A stretch of 64,000 bases of DNA. Source: Methylocystis echinoides. GTDB taxonomy: Bacteria; Pseudomonadota; Alphaproteobacteria; Rhizobiales; Beijerinckiaceae. The stretch covers positions 944,501 through 1,008,500 of the forward strand of contig NZ_CP156084.1 of assembly GCF_040687965.1 (NCBI RefSeq), given 5' to 3'. The translations under genes were made by a program, and so were the position numbers. The notes under the pieces were generated by a model. The model saw only the letters and a list, made by a program, of their open reading frames with translations. It was not told the DNA's origin and did no database searches. Positions 17,236 through 26,901 of this stretch are shown one piece after another (position 1 is the first letter of the stretch; each line of letters opens with the position of its first letter).

Positions 17236-19953
17236 ATGACCATGGAAAAAACCTTCGACCCCCGCTCCATCGAGAGCCGCATCCGCGAAACCTGGGAAGA
17301 GGCCCAGGCCTTCCGCGCCGGGCGTCCCGAACGCGCGCAGGCCGCGCCCTATTCCATCGTTATCCCGCCGCCCAACGTCACCGGCAGCCTGCACATGGGC
17401 CATGCGCTCAACAATACGCTGCAGGACATTCTCGTGCGCCACCACCGCATGAAGGGCGAGGACGTGCTGTGGCAGCCGGGCACGGACCACGCCGGCATCG
17501 CGACGCAGATGGTGGTCGAGCGCCAGCTCATGGAGCGGCAAGAGCAGGGCCGCCGCGCCATGGGCCGCGAGAAATTCCTCGAACGCGTCTGGGAATGGAA
17601 GGCGGAGTCCGGCGGCCAGATCGTCGAGCAGTTGAAGCGCCTCGGCGCCTCCTGCGACTGGTCGCGGGAGCGGTTCACGCTGGACGACGGCCTGTCGCGC
17701 GCAGTCGTGAAAGTCTTCGTGCAGCTCTATCGCGACGGGCTCCTTTACAAGGACAAGCGCCTCGTCAATTGGGACCCGGCGCTGCACACGGCGATCTCCG
17801 ATCTCGAAGTGCTGCAGCAGGAAGTGAAGGGCCATCTGTGGCGCTTCAAATATCCCGTTGTCGACGACAACGGCAAAGAGACCGGCGAATTCATCGTCGT
17901 CGCCACGACGCGCCCCGAGACGATGCTCGGCGACACCGCCGTCGCCGTGCATCCGGAAGACGAGCGCTACAAGGCGCTGGTCGGCAAGAAGCTGCGCCTG
18001 CCGCTCGTCGGCCGTCTGATTCCGGTGGTTGCGGACGAGTATTCCGATCCCGAAAAGGGAACGGGCGCGGTGAAGATTACTCCCGCGCATGACTTCAACG
18101 ATTTCGAGGTCGGCAAGCGGCATGGGCTGCGGCTCGTCAATGTGCTCGACGCGCAGGCGCGCATGATGCTTGCCGCCAACGCCGAGTTTCACGAGGGGAC
18201 GCCGCCCTCAGACGAACTCGCGGCCGTTGTCGCCGCACTCGACGGACAGGATCGTTTCGTCGCCCGCAAGCGCGTCGTCGAGATGATGGAAGAGCGCGGC
18301 CTGCTCGACGGAATCGACGACCACAAGCACATGGTCCCGCATGGCGACCGCTCCAACGCCGTGCTGGAGCCGCGCTTGACGGACCAATGGTATGTCGACG
18401 CGAAGACGCTGGCGCAACCGGCGCTCGCCGCCGTCCGCGAGGGCCGCACCAGCTTCGTGCCCAAGAACTGGGAAAAGACCTACTTCGAGTGGCTCGACAA
18501 TATTCAGCCTTGGTGCGTATCGCGCCAGCTGTGGTGGGGTCATCGCATTCCGGCCTGGTACGACGCCGACGGCAATGTCTATGTCGAGGAGAGCGAAGAG
18601 GCGGCCCACGCCGCCGCCCGCGCGCGCACCGGCGAGAAAGTGGCGCTCACCCGCGACGAAGACGTGCTCGACACCTGGTTCTCTTCGGCGCTCTGGCCGT
18701 TCTCGACGCTCGGCTGGCCGGACGAGACGCCGGAGCTCGCCCGTTTCTATCCGACCAATGTCCTCGTCACGGGCTTCGACATCATCTTCTTCTGGGTGGC
18801 CCGCATGATGATGATGGGCCTGCACTTCAAGAAGGAGATCCCCTTCCGCGACGTCTACATCCACGCGCTCGTCCGCGACGAGAAGGGCGCGAAGATGTCG
18901 AAGTCGAAGGGCAATGTCATCGACCCGCTGCATTTGATCGACGAATACGGCGCCGATGCGCTGCGCTTCACGCTCGCCGCCATGGCGGCGCAGGGCCGCG
19001 ACATCAAGCTCTCGACCCAGCGCGTCGAAGGCTACCGCAATTTCGCGACGAAGCTGTGGAACGCTTCGCGCTTCGCCGAGATGAACGGCTGCGCGCGCGT
19101 CTCGGGCTATGACCCGCGGGCCAATCAGGTCACGCTCAACCGCTGGATCGTCGGCGAAGCGGCGCGCGCCGCGCAGGAGGTCTCCGCCGCCATCGACGCC
19201 TATCGCTTCAACGAGGCGGCCGGCGCCGCCTATCGCTTCGTCTGGAACGTCTTCTGCGACTGGTATGTGGAGCTGTCGAAGCCGCTGCTCACCGGCCCCG
19301 ACGGCGTCGCCAAGGACGAGACGCGGGCGACGACCGCCTTCGTGCTCGACCAGATTTACGCGCTGCTGCATCCCTTCATGCCCTTCATCACCGAGGAGCT
19401 GTGGGCGATCAAGGGGGCCGAGGGGCCCAAGCGCGAGAGCCTGCTGGCGCTGAGCCAATGGCCATCCCTCCACGGGCTCGAGGATGCGCTCGCCGAGAGC
19501 GAGATCGGCTGGGTCGTCGACCTCGTCTCGGAAATCCGCTCGCTGCGCGCGGAGATGAATCTAACGAGCGAGACCGAGCTTCTGCTCATCGGCGCCGACG
19601 CCGAAGTGCAGGCGCGCGCCTCACGCTGGGATGAAACGATCCGCAAGCTCGCGCGTCTCTCCCGCGTCGGCTTCGCCGAGGCCGCGCCCAAATCCTCGGC
19701 GCAGATCATCGTGCGCGGCGGCGTCGTCGCCATGCCGCTCGAAGGCGTGATCGACCTCGCCGCCGAAAAGGCCCGCCTCGCCAAGGAAATCGCCAAGCTC
19801 GAGGGCGAGGCGAAGAAGGTCGAGGCGAAGCTCGGCAATCCCGGCTTCATGGCCAAGGCCGACGAGGACGTCATCGAAGAGCACAAGGAGCGCCGCGAGG
19901 AAGCGCTGGCGCGCATCGAGAAGCTCACCGCGGCGCTCGGGCGGCTGGGGTAA
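17236..19953 (+). CDS. valS: Valyl-tRNA synthetase
   Basis: A 905-residue class I aminoacyl-tRNA synthetase. It has the HIGH-type motif in [20 protein letters not shown], the editing domain ([19 protein letters not shown]), the KMSKS loop in [14 protein letters not shown], the anticodon-binding domain, and a C-terminal coiled-coil arm ([20 protein letters not shown] onward). It charges tRNA-Val in the cytoplasm. The ATG at 17236 (or the GTG-free second ATG two codons in) gives the usual start MTMEKTFDP. Gene order with polA downstream carries no functional hint. Confidence 0.98.
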   Translation: MTMEKTFDPRSIESRIRETWEEAQAFRAGRPERAQAAPYSIVIPPPNVTGSLHMGHALNNTLQDILVRHHRMKGEDVLWQPGTDHAGIATQMVVERQLMERQEQGRRAMGREKFLERVWEWKAESGGQIVEQLKRLGASCDWSRERFTLDDGLSRAVVKVFVQLYRDGLLYKDKRLVNWDPALHTAISDLEVLQQEVKGHLWRFKYPVVDDNGKETGEFIVVATTRPETMLGDTAVAVHPEDERYKALVGKKLRLPLVGRLIPVVADEYSDPEKGTGAVKITPAHDFNDFEVGKRHGLRLVNVLDAQARMMLAANAEFHEGTPPSDELAAVVAALDGQDRFVARKRVVEMMEERGLLDGIDDHKHMVPHGDRSNAVLEPRLTDQWYVDAKTLAQPALAAVREGRTSFVPKNWEKTYFEWLDNIQPWCVSRQLWWGHRIPAWYDADGNVYVEESEEAAHAAARARTGEKVALTRDEDVLDTWFSSALWPFSTLGWPDETPELARFYPTNVLVTGFDIIFFWVARMMMMGLHFKKEIPFRDVYIHALVRDEKGAKMSKSKGNVIDPLHLIDEYGADALRFTLAAMAAQGRDIKLSTQRVEGYRNFATKLWNASRFAEMNGCARVSGYDPRANQVTLNRWIVGEAARAAQEVSAAIDAYRFNEAAGAAYRFVWNVFCDWYVELSKPLLTGPDGVAKDETRATTAFVLDQIYALLHPFMPFITEELWAIKGAEGPKRESLLALSQWPSLHGLEDALAESEIGWVVDLVSEIRSLRAEMNLTSETELLLIGADAEVQARASRWDETIRKLARLSRVGFAEAAPKSSAQIIVRGGVVAMPLEGVIDLAAEKARLAKEIAKLEGEAKKVEAKLGNPGFMAKADEDVIEEHKERREEALARIEKLTAALGRLG

Positions 19954-19978
19954 CGCCCGACGCCGATCGCGCGCCGCA

Positions 19979-20001
19979 TCCCTCCCCGCAAGGGGGAGGG
20001 A
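19979..20001. repeat. Short GC-rich palindrome between valS and polA
   Basis: TCCCTCCCC (19979-19987) pairs with GGGGAGGGA (19993-20001). It is the same hairpin type as the arms of the long repeats at 17073-17206 and 37674-37805. No T-run follows. Confidence 0.7.
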
Positions 20002-20045
20002 AGAGATCGTGGCCTTCATCGGCATATTCCCGCTAGAATGAACCC

Positions 20046-23042
20046 ATGACCCTCACGCACAAACCCGTCGGCCCCGGCAGCCATGTCTTTCTCGTGGATG
20101 GCTCGTCCTTCGTCTTTCGCGCCTATTTCCAGTCGATCCGCCAGGACGCCAAATACAATTATCGCTCCGACCGCCTGCCGACCGGCGCAGTGCGGCTCTT
20201 TTGCACCAAGCTTCTGCAATTCGTGCGCGAGGGAGCGGCGGGGGCGAAGCCCACCCATCTCGCCATCATCTTCGACAAGAGCGAGAAGTCCTTCCGCAAG
20301 GACATCTATCCGGACTACAAGGCGCACCGCACCGAGCCGCCGGAAGACCTCGTCCCGCAGTTTCCGCTCATGCGCGCCGCCGTGCGCGCCTTCGGCCTCA
20401 CGCCGATCGAGCAGGACATGTATGAGGCCGACGATCTCATCGCGACCTATGCGGCGCAGGCTCGCAAAAAGGGCGCGGACGTTCTCATCGTCTCGGCCGA
20501 CAAGGACCTCATGCAGCTCGTCGGGCCGGGCGTCATCATGTACGATCCCGCTTCCGGAACCGCGGGCGCAAAGGGCTCGCGCGAGGAACGGCTGATCACC
20601 GAAGCCGAGGTCGTCGATTATTTCGGAGTCCCGCCCAATAAGGTCGTCGACGTGCAGGCGCTCGCCGGCGACTCGACCGACAATGTGCCGGGCGCAAAGG
20701 GCATCGGCGTCAAGACCGCCGCCCAGCTCATCCATGAATATGGCGATCTCGACACGCTTCTGGAGAAGGCGCCCGGCATCAAGCAGCCCAAGCGCCGCGA
20801 AGCCCTGACCGATCCCGAGGCGGTGAAGCTCATTCGCCTCTCCAAGCAGCTCGTCGAGCTCGTGCGCGACGCGCCGCTCGAAACCAAGCTCGAGGACCTC
20901 GGCCTGCATCAGCCGGACGCGAAAAAGCTGATTGCATTCTTGCAGGCGATGGAGTTCACGACCATCACCCGCCGCGTCGGCGAGCTCTATGGCGTCGATG
21001 TCCACGAGGTCGAGCCCGACCCCGACTTCGTCGGCGCCGCCGGCTGGCGGGCGCGCAACGGCGAGGTGAGCGACGCGCCCCGGCCCGCGCCGACGCGCAC
21101 AGCCGAACCCGAAGCCGCGAAAGCCGCCGCCGCCTTCGCGCCCTCGACGCTCGCGGCCGCGCGCAAGGCCGCCGCTCTCGCGTCCAAGATCGACCGCTCG
21201 ACCTATGAGACGGTGCTGTCGCCTGCGCGGCTCGACGAATGGATCGCCGACGCCTTCGCCGCCGGAGTCGTGGCGCTCGACACCGAGACGACCTCGCTCG
21301 ATCCGATGAGCTGCGAGCTTGTCGGCGTCTCGCTGGCGCTGGAGCCCGGCCGCGCCTGTTACATCCCTCTGCAGCACCGCGAGGCGGGCGACGGGGATCT
21401 CTTTGGCGGCGCGGAGCTCGTCGCCGGCCAGATGCCGCTCGAGACCGCGCTCGATAGGCTGAAGCCGCTTTTCGAGGACGACGCCACCCTCAAGGTGGCG
21501 CACAATATGAAATATGATTTGCTCGTGCTCGCCCGCTACGGGGTCACCGTCGCGCCGATCGAAGACACGATGCTGATCTCTTACGCGCTCGACGCCGGCC
21601 GCAACAATCACGGCCTCGACGAACTGGCGCAAAAACATCTTGGCCATCAAAATCTCACCTTCGGCGAAGTCGCCGGGACGGGCCGCAACTTCAAAGGTTT
21701 CGCGCGCGTGCCCCTCGATCGCGCGACGGAATACGCCGCCGAGGACGCCGACGTTGCGCTGCGCCTGTGGCGCGCGCTCAAGCCCCGCCTCGCCGCGGAG
21801 CAGAAGACCGCGGTTTACGAGACGCTCGAGCGGCCGATGGTCGAAACGCTCGCCCGCATGGAGCGGCGCGGGATAACGATCGACCGTCACATGCTGTCGC
21901 GGCTCTCGGGCGAGTTCGCGCAGGACATGGCGCGTCTGGAGGCCGAGATTTTCGACCTCGCGGGCGAAGCGTTCAATCTCGGCTCGCCGAAGCAGCTCGG
22001 CGATATTCTCTTCGGCAAGATGGGCCTGCCCGGCGCCAAGAAAACCGCGACCGGCGCCTGGTCGACGTCGGCGAGCGTGCTCGAAGATCTGGCGAGCGAA
22101 GGCAACGACTTCTCCCGTCGCATCCTCGACTGGCGCCAATTGTCGAAACTCAAGAGCACCTACGCCGACGCCCTGCCCGGCTTCGTGAACAAAGAAACCG
22201 GCCGCGTCCACACCTGCTATTCGCTCGCGTCGACGACGACGGGGCGGCTCTCGTCATCAGAGCCAAACCTGCAAAACATTCCCGTGCGCAACGAGGCGGG
22301 ACGCAAGATCCGCAAGGCTTTCGTCGCGAGCCCCGGCCATGTGCTGATCAGCGCCGATTACTCGCAGATCGAACTGCGCCTGCTGGCGCATATCGCCGAC
22401 ATTCCGCAACTCAGACAGGCTTTCGCCGACGATATCGACATTCACGCCATGACGGCCTCCGAAATGTTCGGCGTGCCGGTTGCGGGCATGCCGCCGGAGG
22501 TCCGCCGCCGCGCCAAGGCGATCAATTTCGGCATTATCTACGGCATTTCGGCCTTCGGCCTCGCCAATCAGCTCTCCATCCCACGCGAAGAGGCTGGCGC
22601 CTATATCAAGCGCTATTTCGAGCGCTTCCCCGGCATTCGCGACTACATGGACGCAACCAAAAAGATCGTGCGCGAGAAAATGTGCGTGACGACGATCTTC
22701 GGCCGCGCGCTGCATTTCCCGCGCATGGCGTCGGCCAACCCTTCTGACCGCGCCTTCTATGAGCGTGCGGCGATCAACGCCCCGATCCAGGGCGCGGCCG
22801 CCGACATCATCCGCCGCGCGATGACGCGCATGGACGCCGCGCTCGCCGAGGCGGGCCTTGCGGCGCAAATGCTCTTGCAGGTGCACGACGAACTCGTTTT
22901 CGAGGCGCCGAGGGCGCAAGCCGAAGAAACGATCGCCGTCGCGCGCCGGGTGATGGAGCAGGCGCCGCTCCCCGCCGTCGACCTCAGCGTGCCGCTGAAG
23001 GTCGACGCCCGCGCCGCCCATGATTGGGACGAAGCGCACTAA
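20046..23042 (+). CDS. polA: DNA polymerase I
   Basis: A 998-residue polymerase with all three domains. The N-terminal 5'-3' exonuclease (FLVDGSSFVFRAYF, DKSEKSFRKDIYPDYKAHR, YEADDLIATYA, LAGDSTDNVPG) covers about residues 1-300. A 3'-5' proofreading domain with intact DEDD-type residues (VVALDTETTSLDP, LKVAHNMKYDLLVL) follows at about 390-590. The family A polymerase domain has DYSQIELRLLAHIAD, RRRAKAINFGIIYG and QVHDELVFEAP. It is slightly longer than E. coli Pol I, with an Ala-rich linker between the first two domains. It acts in Okazaki fragment maturation and repair. Confidence 0.98.
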   Translation: MTLTHKPVGPGSHVFLVDGSSFVFRAYFQSIRQDAKYNYRSDRLPTGAVRLFCTKLLQFVREGAAGAKPTHLAIIFDKSEKSFRKDIYPDYKAHRTEPPEDLVPQFPLMRAAVRAFGLTPIEQDMYEADDLIATYAAQARKKGADVLIVSADKDLMQLVGPGVIMYDPASGTAGAKGSREERLITEAEVVDYFGVPPNKVVDVQALAGDSTDNVPGAKGIGVKTAAQLIHEYGDLDTLLEKAPGIKQPKRREALTDPEAVKLIRLSKQLVELVRDAPLETKLEDLGLHQPDAKKLIAFLQAMEFTTITRRVGELYGVDVHEVEPDPDFVGAAGWRARNGEVSDAPRPAPTRTAEPEAAKAAAAFAPSTLAAARKAAALASKIDRSTYETVLSPARLDEWIADAFAAGVVALDTETTSLDPMSCELVGVSLALEPGRACYIPLQHREAGDGDLFGGAELVAGQMPLETALDRLKPLFEDDATLKVAHNMKYDLLVLARYGVTVAPIEDTMLISYALDAGRNNHGLDELAQKHLGHQNLTFGEVAGTGRNFKGFARVPLDRATEYAAEDADVALRLWRALKPRLAAEQKTAVYETLERPMVETLARMERRGITIDRHMLSRLSGEFAQDMARLEAEIFDLAGEAFNLGSPKQLGDILFGKMGLPGAKKTATGAWSTSASVLEDLASEGNDFSRRILDWRQLSKLKSTYADALPGFVNKETGRVHTCYSLASTTTGRLSSSEPNLQNIPVRNEAGRKIRKAFVASPGHVLISADYSQIELRLLAHIADIPQLRQAFADDIDIHAMTASEMFGVPVAGMPPEVRRRAKAINFGIIYGISAFGLANQLSIPREEAGAYIKRYFERFPGIRDYMDATKKIVREKMCVTTIFGRALHFPRMASANPSDRAFYERAAINAPIQGAAADIIRRAMTRMDAALAEAGLAAQMLLQVHDELVFEAPRAQAEETIAVARRVMEQAPLPAVDLSVPLKVDARAAHDWDEAH

Positions 23043-23053
23043 GAATGCGCTCG

Positions 23054-23074
23054 CCCTCCCCTTTGCGGGGAGGG
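23054..23074. repeat. Short GC-rich palindrome between convergent polA and cysN
   Basis: CCCTCCCC (23054-23061) pairs with GGGGAGGG (23067-23074) around TTTGC. It belongs to the same hairpin family as 17073-17206 and lies between two convergent 3' ends. Confidence 0.7.
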
Positions 23075-23092
23075 ACTGAAGCGGCTGAACCT

Positions 23093-24724
23093 TTAAATCC
23101 CCGGATCATTCGCCGGCGGCGGCTTGTCGCTCTCCAGGCCATAAGCGTAGCGCGTCCAGATGCGCTCATGAAGATAATAGAGCACAAACATCACGCCGAC
23201 TTGCACGCCTGCAATCTCCGCCGCGCGGGCGGCGTCTTCCAGAAAGGCGTAGACGACCAAGAAGGTCGAGACGCCCGCCGGCAAAAGCCAGGTGACAGCC
23301 TTGGCGAGGCTGCGCTTCGGCGCGGGGCGGTAGCTCTCGCGCTCGATCGCGACGCCTTCCATGGAGGCGTAGCTCAGATCGGTGAGCGGCGTCTCGGCGC
23401 GACGATCCGAGGCCGCGACCGTCTTCACCATGCCGACGGCCACGGTTTCATTGGTGATGCGATCGATCAGAATGAAGCCGCCCGTCTCGCGGTTCTCGAC
23501 ATAGGGATCGCAGGCCACGACGGTCTCGAGCGAGAGTCTCGCCTCGCCGATCTCGTTGAAGGCCAGCGTCTCGTCCGAAGGGATCGGCGCCGCGAGGCCC
23601 GTTTCGATCTCGATGCGCGCGTCGACCGCCGTAACATTGGCCGGCGTCGTCTTCGCGCCGATCTTCAGGAGATAGCTCTTGCCGATCGAGAGCGGCTCGC
23701 GCACGAGCCACAGCAACTTCGCCTCCAGCCGGTCGCCGACCTTCGCCGGCGACACGGGCGAGCTCAACAGATCGCCGCGCGAGCAGTCGATTTCCTCCGT
23801 GAGCGTGATCGTCACCGATTGGCCCGAGACTGCGCTGTCGAGATCGCCGTCGTAAGTCACGACGCGGGAAATGCGCGTGTCGCGCCCGGCCGGCAGAATG
23901 CGGACGATGTCGCCGGGCCGGATATTGCCGCCGCTGATGAAGCCGGAGAAGCCGCGGAAGTCGAGATTGGGACGGTTCACCCATTGCACCGGCATGCGGA
24001 AGGGCGCGATGCGCATCACGTCCTCGACCGCTACGCCTTCAAGATAGGTCAAGAGCGGCGGGCCGTCGTGCCAGGGCATGGTCTTGGCGCCATGCACCAG
24101 ATTGTCGCCGTCCTTGGCGACGAGCGGCAGGACATAGACGGAGGCGAAGCGCAGATGCTTGGCGAAGTCGCGAAAATCCGCTTCGATCTTGCGGAAGGTC
24201 TCCTCGCTGTAGTCGACGAGGTCCATCTTGTTGACGGCGACGACGACATGGCGCACCCCGAACATGGAGGTGATGACGCTGTGCCGGCGCGTCTGCGGCA
24301 GGATGCCCTTGCGCGCGTCGACGAGCAGGATGGCGAGATCGGCCGTCGAGGCGCCGACCGCCATATTGCGCGTATATTGCTCGTGGCCGGGCGTGTCGGC
24401 GACAATGAACTTGCGCTTGTCGGTCGCGAAATAGCGATAGGCGACGTCGATGGTGATGCCCTGTTCGCGCTCCGCGGCGAGGCCGTCGACGAGCAATGCG
24501 AAATCGAGATCGTCGCCCTGCGTCCCGTGCTTCTTCGAATCGGCCTCGAGCGCGGCGATCAGATCGTCGGGCGCGAGATCGGCGTCATAGAGCAGGCGTC
24601 CGATCAGCGTCGACTTGCCGTCGTCGACCGAGCCGCAGGTGATGAAGCGCAGCAGCGGCTTGTCGGCTGGAACACGCGCGACGGCCGTCTGGGCGGCGCC
24701 TTCGATGAGCTCGACGCCCTGCAT
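23093..24724 (-). CDS. cysN: Sulfate adenylyltransferase subunit 1 (GTPase) with C-terminal DUF2061 membrane domain
   Basis: A 543-residue protein from the ATG at 24724. The GTPase domain shows the P-loop GSVDDGKSTLIGRLL (residues 31-45), the G3 motif DTPGHEQYTRNMA and the G4 motif NKMDLVD, followed by EF-Tu-like beta-barrel domains. With CysD it forms ATP sulfurylase, coupling GTP hydrolysis to APS synthesis. There is no APS kinase (CysC) domain. Instead, residues about 466-543 match DUF2061: KRSLAKAVTWLLPAGVSTFL, a second hydrophobic segment, then LYYLHERIWTRYAYG. That would tether the enzyme to the inner membrane. Its ATG lies just past the cysD stop. It is the last gene of the operon. Confidence 0.95.
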   Translation of the reverse strand: MQGVELIEGAAQTAVARVPADKPLLRFITCGSVDDGKSTLIGRLLYDADLAPDDLIAALEADSKKHGTQGDDLDFALLVDGLAAEREQGITIDVAYRYFATDKRKFIVADTPGHEQYTRNMAVGASTADLAILLVDARKGILPQTRRHSVITSMFGVRHVVVAVNKMDLVDYSEETFRKIEADFRDFAKHLRFASVYVLPLVAKDGDNLVHGAKTMPWHDGPPLLTYLEGVAVEDVMRIAPFRMPVQWVNRPNLDFRGFSGFISGGNIRPGDIVRILPAGRDTRISRVVTYDGDLDSAVSGQSVTITLTEEIDCSRGDLLSSPVSPAKVGDRLEAKLLWLVREPLSIGKSYLLKIGAKTTPANVTAVDARIEIETGLAAPIPSDETLAFNEIGEARLSLETVVACDPYVENRETGGFILIDRITNETVAVGMVKTVAASDRRAETPLTDLSYASMEGVAIERESYRPAPKRSLAKAVTWLLPAGVSTFLVVYAFLEDAARAAEIAGVQVGVMFVLYYLHERIWTRYAYGLESDKPPPANDPGI

Positions 24725-24725
24725 G

Positions 24726-25643
24726 TCAGAAATACCCTTCCTGCTTTTTCTGTTCCATCGAGCTCGAGCCGTCATGGTCGATGAGGCGGCCCTGCCGCTC
24801 GGAGGAGCGGCTCTCGCGCATTTCGGTGATGATTTCGTCGAGCGTCTCCGCCTCGCTCTCAATGCCGCCGGTCAGGGGATAGCAACCTAGGGTGCGAAAA
24901 CGCACTTTCTTGTGCTCCACGACCTCGCTCGGCTCGAGCTGCAGGCGGTCGTCTTCGACCATGATCAGCGTGCCGCTCCGGCGCACGACGGGCCGTTCCT
25001 TGGCGAAATAGAGCGGCACGACGGGGATGTTCTCGCGCGCGATATAGTCCCAGATGTCCGCTTCCGTCCAATTCGACATGGGGAAAATGCGCAGGCTTTC
25101 GCCCGGCGCCTTGCGCGTATTGTAGAGACGCCAGAATTCCGGGCGCTGGTTCTTTGGATCCCAGCGATGCTGCGCTGTGCGGAAGGACAGCACGCGCTCC
25201 TTGGCGCGCGATTTTTCCTCGTCACGGCGCGCGCCGCCAAAGGCCGCGTCGAATTTATATTTGTCGAGCGCCTGCTTCAGCGCCTCGGTCTTCATGATCT
25301 CGGTATGAAGCTTCGAGCCATGAACGAAGGGGCTGATGTTCATCTCAATCCCCCTGGGATTGATGTATTCGATAAGCTCGAGGCCCCACTCTTTCGCGAT
25401 GCGGTCGCGAAAGTCGATCATCTCCCTGAACTTCCATGTCGTGTTGATATGCATCAACGGGAAGGGCGGCTTCGACGGGTAGAAGGCCTTCATGGCGACA
25501 TGCAGCATCGCCATGGAATCCTTGCCGACCGAGAACAACATCACGGGCCGTTCGCATTCGGCGACAGCCTCGCGCATGATGTGAATGCTTTCCGCTTCGA
25601 GCCGGTCGAGATGGCCGAGCGAGCGTGTGGGCAGCGCCGTCAT
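24726..25643 (-). CDS. cysD: Sulfate adenylyltransferase subunit 2
   Basis: A 305-residue PP-loop enzyme. It has the PP-motif [17 protein letters not shown], then [16 protein letters not shown] and the conserved [20 protein letters not shown] block. It adenylates sulfate to APS together with CysN. The ATG at 25643 overlaps the stop of cysH by four bases (ATGA), and cysN begins immediately after its stop, showing tight translational coupling in the operon. Although the frame stays open well upstream of 25643, that part is out-of-frame cysH sequence and not protein. Confidence 0.96.
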   Translation of the reverse strand: MTALPTRSLGHLDRLEAESIHIMREAVAECERPVMLFSVGKDSMAMLHVAMKAFYPSKPPFPLMHINTTWKFREMIDFRDRIAKEWGLELIEYINPRGIEMNISPFVHGSKLHTEIMKTEALKQALDKYKFDAAFGGARRDEEKSRAKERVLSFRTAQHRWDPKNQRPEFWRLYNTRKAPGESLRIFPMSNWTEADIWDYIARENIPVVPLYFAKERPVVRRSGTLIMVEDDRLQLEPSEVVEHKKVRFRTLGCYPLTGGIESEAETLDEIITEMRESRSSERQGRLIDHDGSSSMEQKKQEGYF

Positions 25644-26398
25644 TGGAACGCCTCCGGCGATTTCGGGGCCGAGCCGCGGCGCAGAACTCCGTCTTCGCCG
25701 ACATGCAGGCCGCATTCCTTCTTGTCGTCCTGCTCCCACCACCAGCGGCCGGCGCGTTCGTCCTCGCCGGGCTTGACGGCGCGCGTGCAGGGCGCGCAGC
25801 CAATGGAGAGAAAGCCATGTGCGTGCAGCGCGTTCACAGGGATGGAGAACTCTTCCGTCGCGGCGGCGATGGCGTCGCGCGTGTAATCGAGAACCGGGTT
25901 GATCTTGATCGTCCTGTAGTTTGTGTCGAAAGCGATCATGGCGACGTCGGCCCGCGCCGCCGACTGATCGGCCCGCAGACCGGTGATCCAGCCGGAAACG
26001 CCATGGAGAAGCCGGCCGAGCGGCTCGACCTTGCGCACATGGCAGCAGGCCTTGCGCGCCTCGACGGATTTGTAGAATCCGTTGACGCCCTGTTCCTCGA
26101 CGAGCTTTTCGAGCGGCTCGGTCGGCGGATAGGCGGCGCGGATGCGGCGGGCGTAGCGCGCCTCCGTGTCTTCCCAAAGCGCATAGGTTTCGGGAAAGAG
26201 GCGGCCCGTGTCGATCGTCGCGACGTCGATGTCGAGACCCTGGGTGAAGATGGAATGGGTAATGAACTGATCCTCTATGCCGAAACTCGTCGTGAAGACG
26301 ATGCGGCCAGGGATGAGTTCGCGCACGAGCTGCAGCCGGTGATCGAGATCGAGCGGCAGCAGCCGCGGCGCGAGAATCTCGGGAATGGAGGCCGTCAT
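25640..26398 (-). CDS. cysH: Phosphoadenylyl/adenylyl-sulfate reductase, probably APS reductase
   Basis: A 252-residue enzyme from the ATG at 26398. It has a PP-loop-like region ([16 protein letters not shown]) and the C-terminal ECGLH motif with the catalytic Cys229. A Cys pair, KACCHVRK (118-119), and GCAPC (201, 204) are the four ligands of the [4Fe-4S] cluster found in assimilatory APS reductases. This predicts direct use of APS and fits the lack of an APS kinase in the operon. It is coupled by four-base ATGA overlaps to the DUF934 gene upstream and to cysD downstream. Confidence 0.94.
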   Translation of the reverse strand: MTASIPEILAPRLLPLDLDHRLQLVRELIPGRIVFTTSFGIEDQFITHSIFTQGLDIDVATIDTGRLFPETYALWEDTEARYARRIRAAYPPTEPLEKLVEEQGVNGFYKSVEARKACCHVRKVEPLGRLLHGVSGWITGLRADQSAARADVAMIAFDTNYRTIKINPVLDYTRDAIAAATEEFSIPVNALHAHGFLSIGCAPCTRAVKPGEDERAGRWWWEQDDKKECGLHVGEDGVLRRGSAPKSPEAFQ

Positions 26399-26901
26399 TG
26401 CGCCGCCGCCTTTCGCCGCGCGTCGAGAATGGAGCCCGGCGCGACATAGCCGCGCTGATAGGTGCGGGCGTGCGCGTCGCGCGCGGCGCGCCATTGCGTC
26501 TCGTCCTGCCGCGCCTCGATGTCGTCGGGGATTTCCACCGTGTCGAAGCCACAGCCGAGCGCATGGGCATATTGATCAGCGAGCAGTCGCCCGCTCGCGC
26601 GCAATTCGCCCGCAAAACCGGCGCGACGCAGAAGGCGCGCCAGCGAAAAGCCGCGCCCGTCGGCAAAGGCCGGGAAAACGATCGAAACGAGGCCCAGTTT
26701 CGGCAGCGCGTCGGCGAGCGCCGCGGGGTCCGTCGTGTTGGGCGCGATGACGCCCAGATCGACGCCGGGTCCGTGAACCTCGATCGCATGGTCGAGCCGC
26801 GCGAGCGACACGATGACCTTGCCGCTCTTGGGCAGCGCCTCCTCCTCGGCGAGTCGGCGCCAGACGTCGTCGATGAAGCGGCCGTCAGATATCAGCGCCA
26901 T
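26395..26901 (-). CDS. DUF934 family protein of sulfite reduction operon
   Basis: A 168-residue protein with a weakly conserved N-terminus and a C-terminal half reading [20 protein letters not shown] then VEIPDD, typical of DUF934. The family occurs almost always between the ferredoxin-type sulfite reductase gene and cysH in Proteobacteria. It is thought to help electron transfer or assembly of the reductase, but no activity is established. It overlaps the sulfite reductase gene by 17 bases and cysH by four, so it is clearly part of the operon. Confidence 0.88.
   Translation of the reverse strand: MALISDGRFIDDVWRRLAEEEALPKSGKVIVSLARLDHAIEVHGPGVDLGVIAPNTTDPAALADALPKLGLVSIVFPAFADGRGFSLARLLRRAGFAGELRASGRLLADQYAHALGCGFDTVEIPDDIEARQDETQWRAARDAHARTYQRGYVAPGSILDARRKAAAQ

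Noticed and set aside
18208-19473. 421-codon minus-strand open frame opposite valS
   Set aside because: Shadow of valS; composition typical of antisense frames.
20016-22211. 731-codon minus-strand open frame opposite polA
   Set aside because: Shadow of polA codon bias; no motifs, no ribosome binding site.
25644-26789. N-terminal extension of the cysD frame to 26789
   Set aside because: CysD of normal length starts at the ATG at 25643, which overlaps the cysH stop. The upstream part is the cysH region read in another frame.
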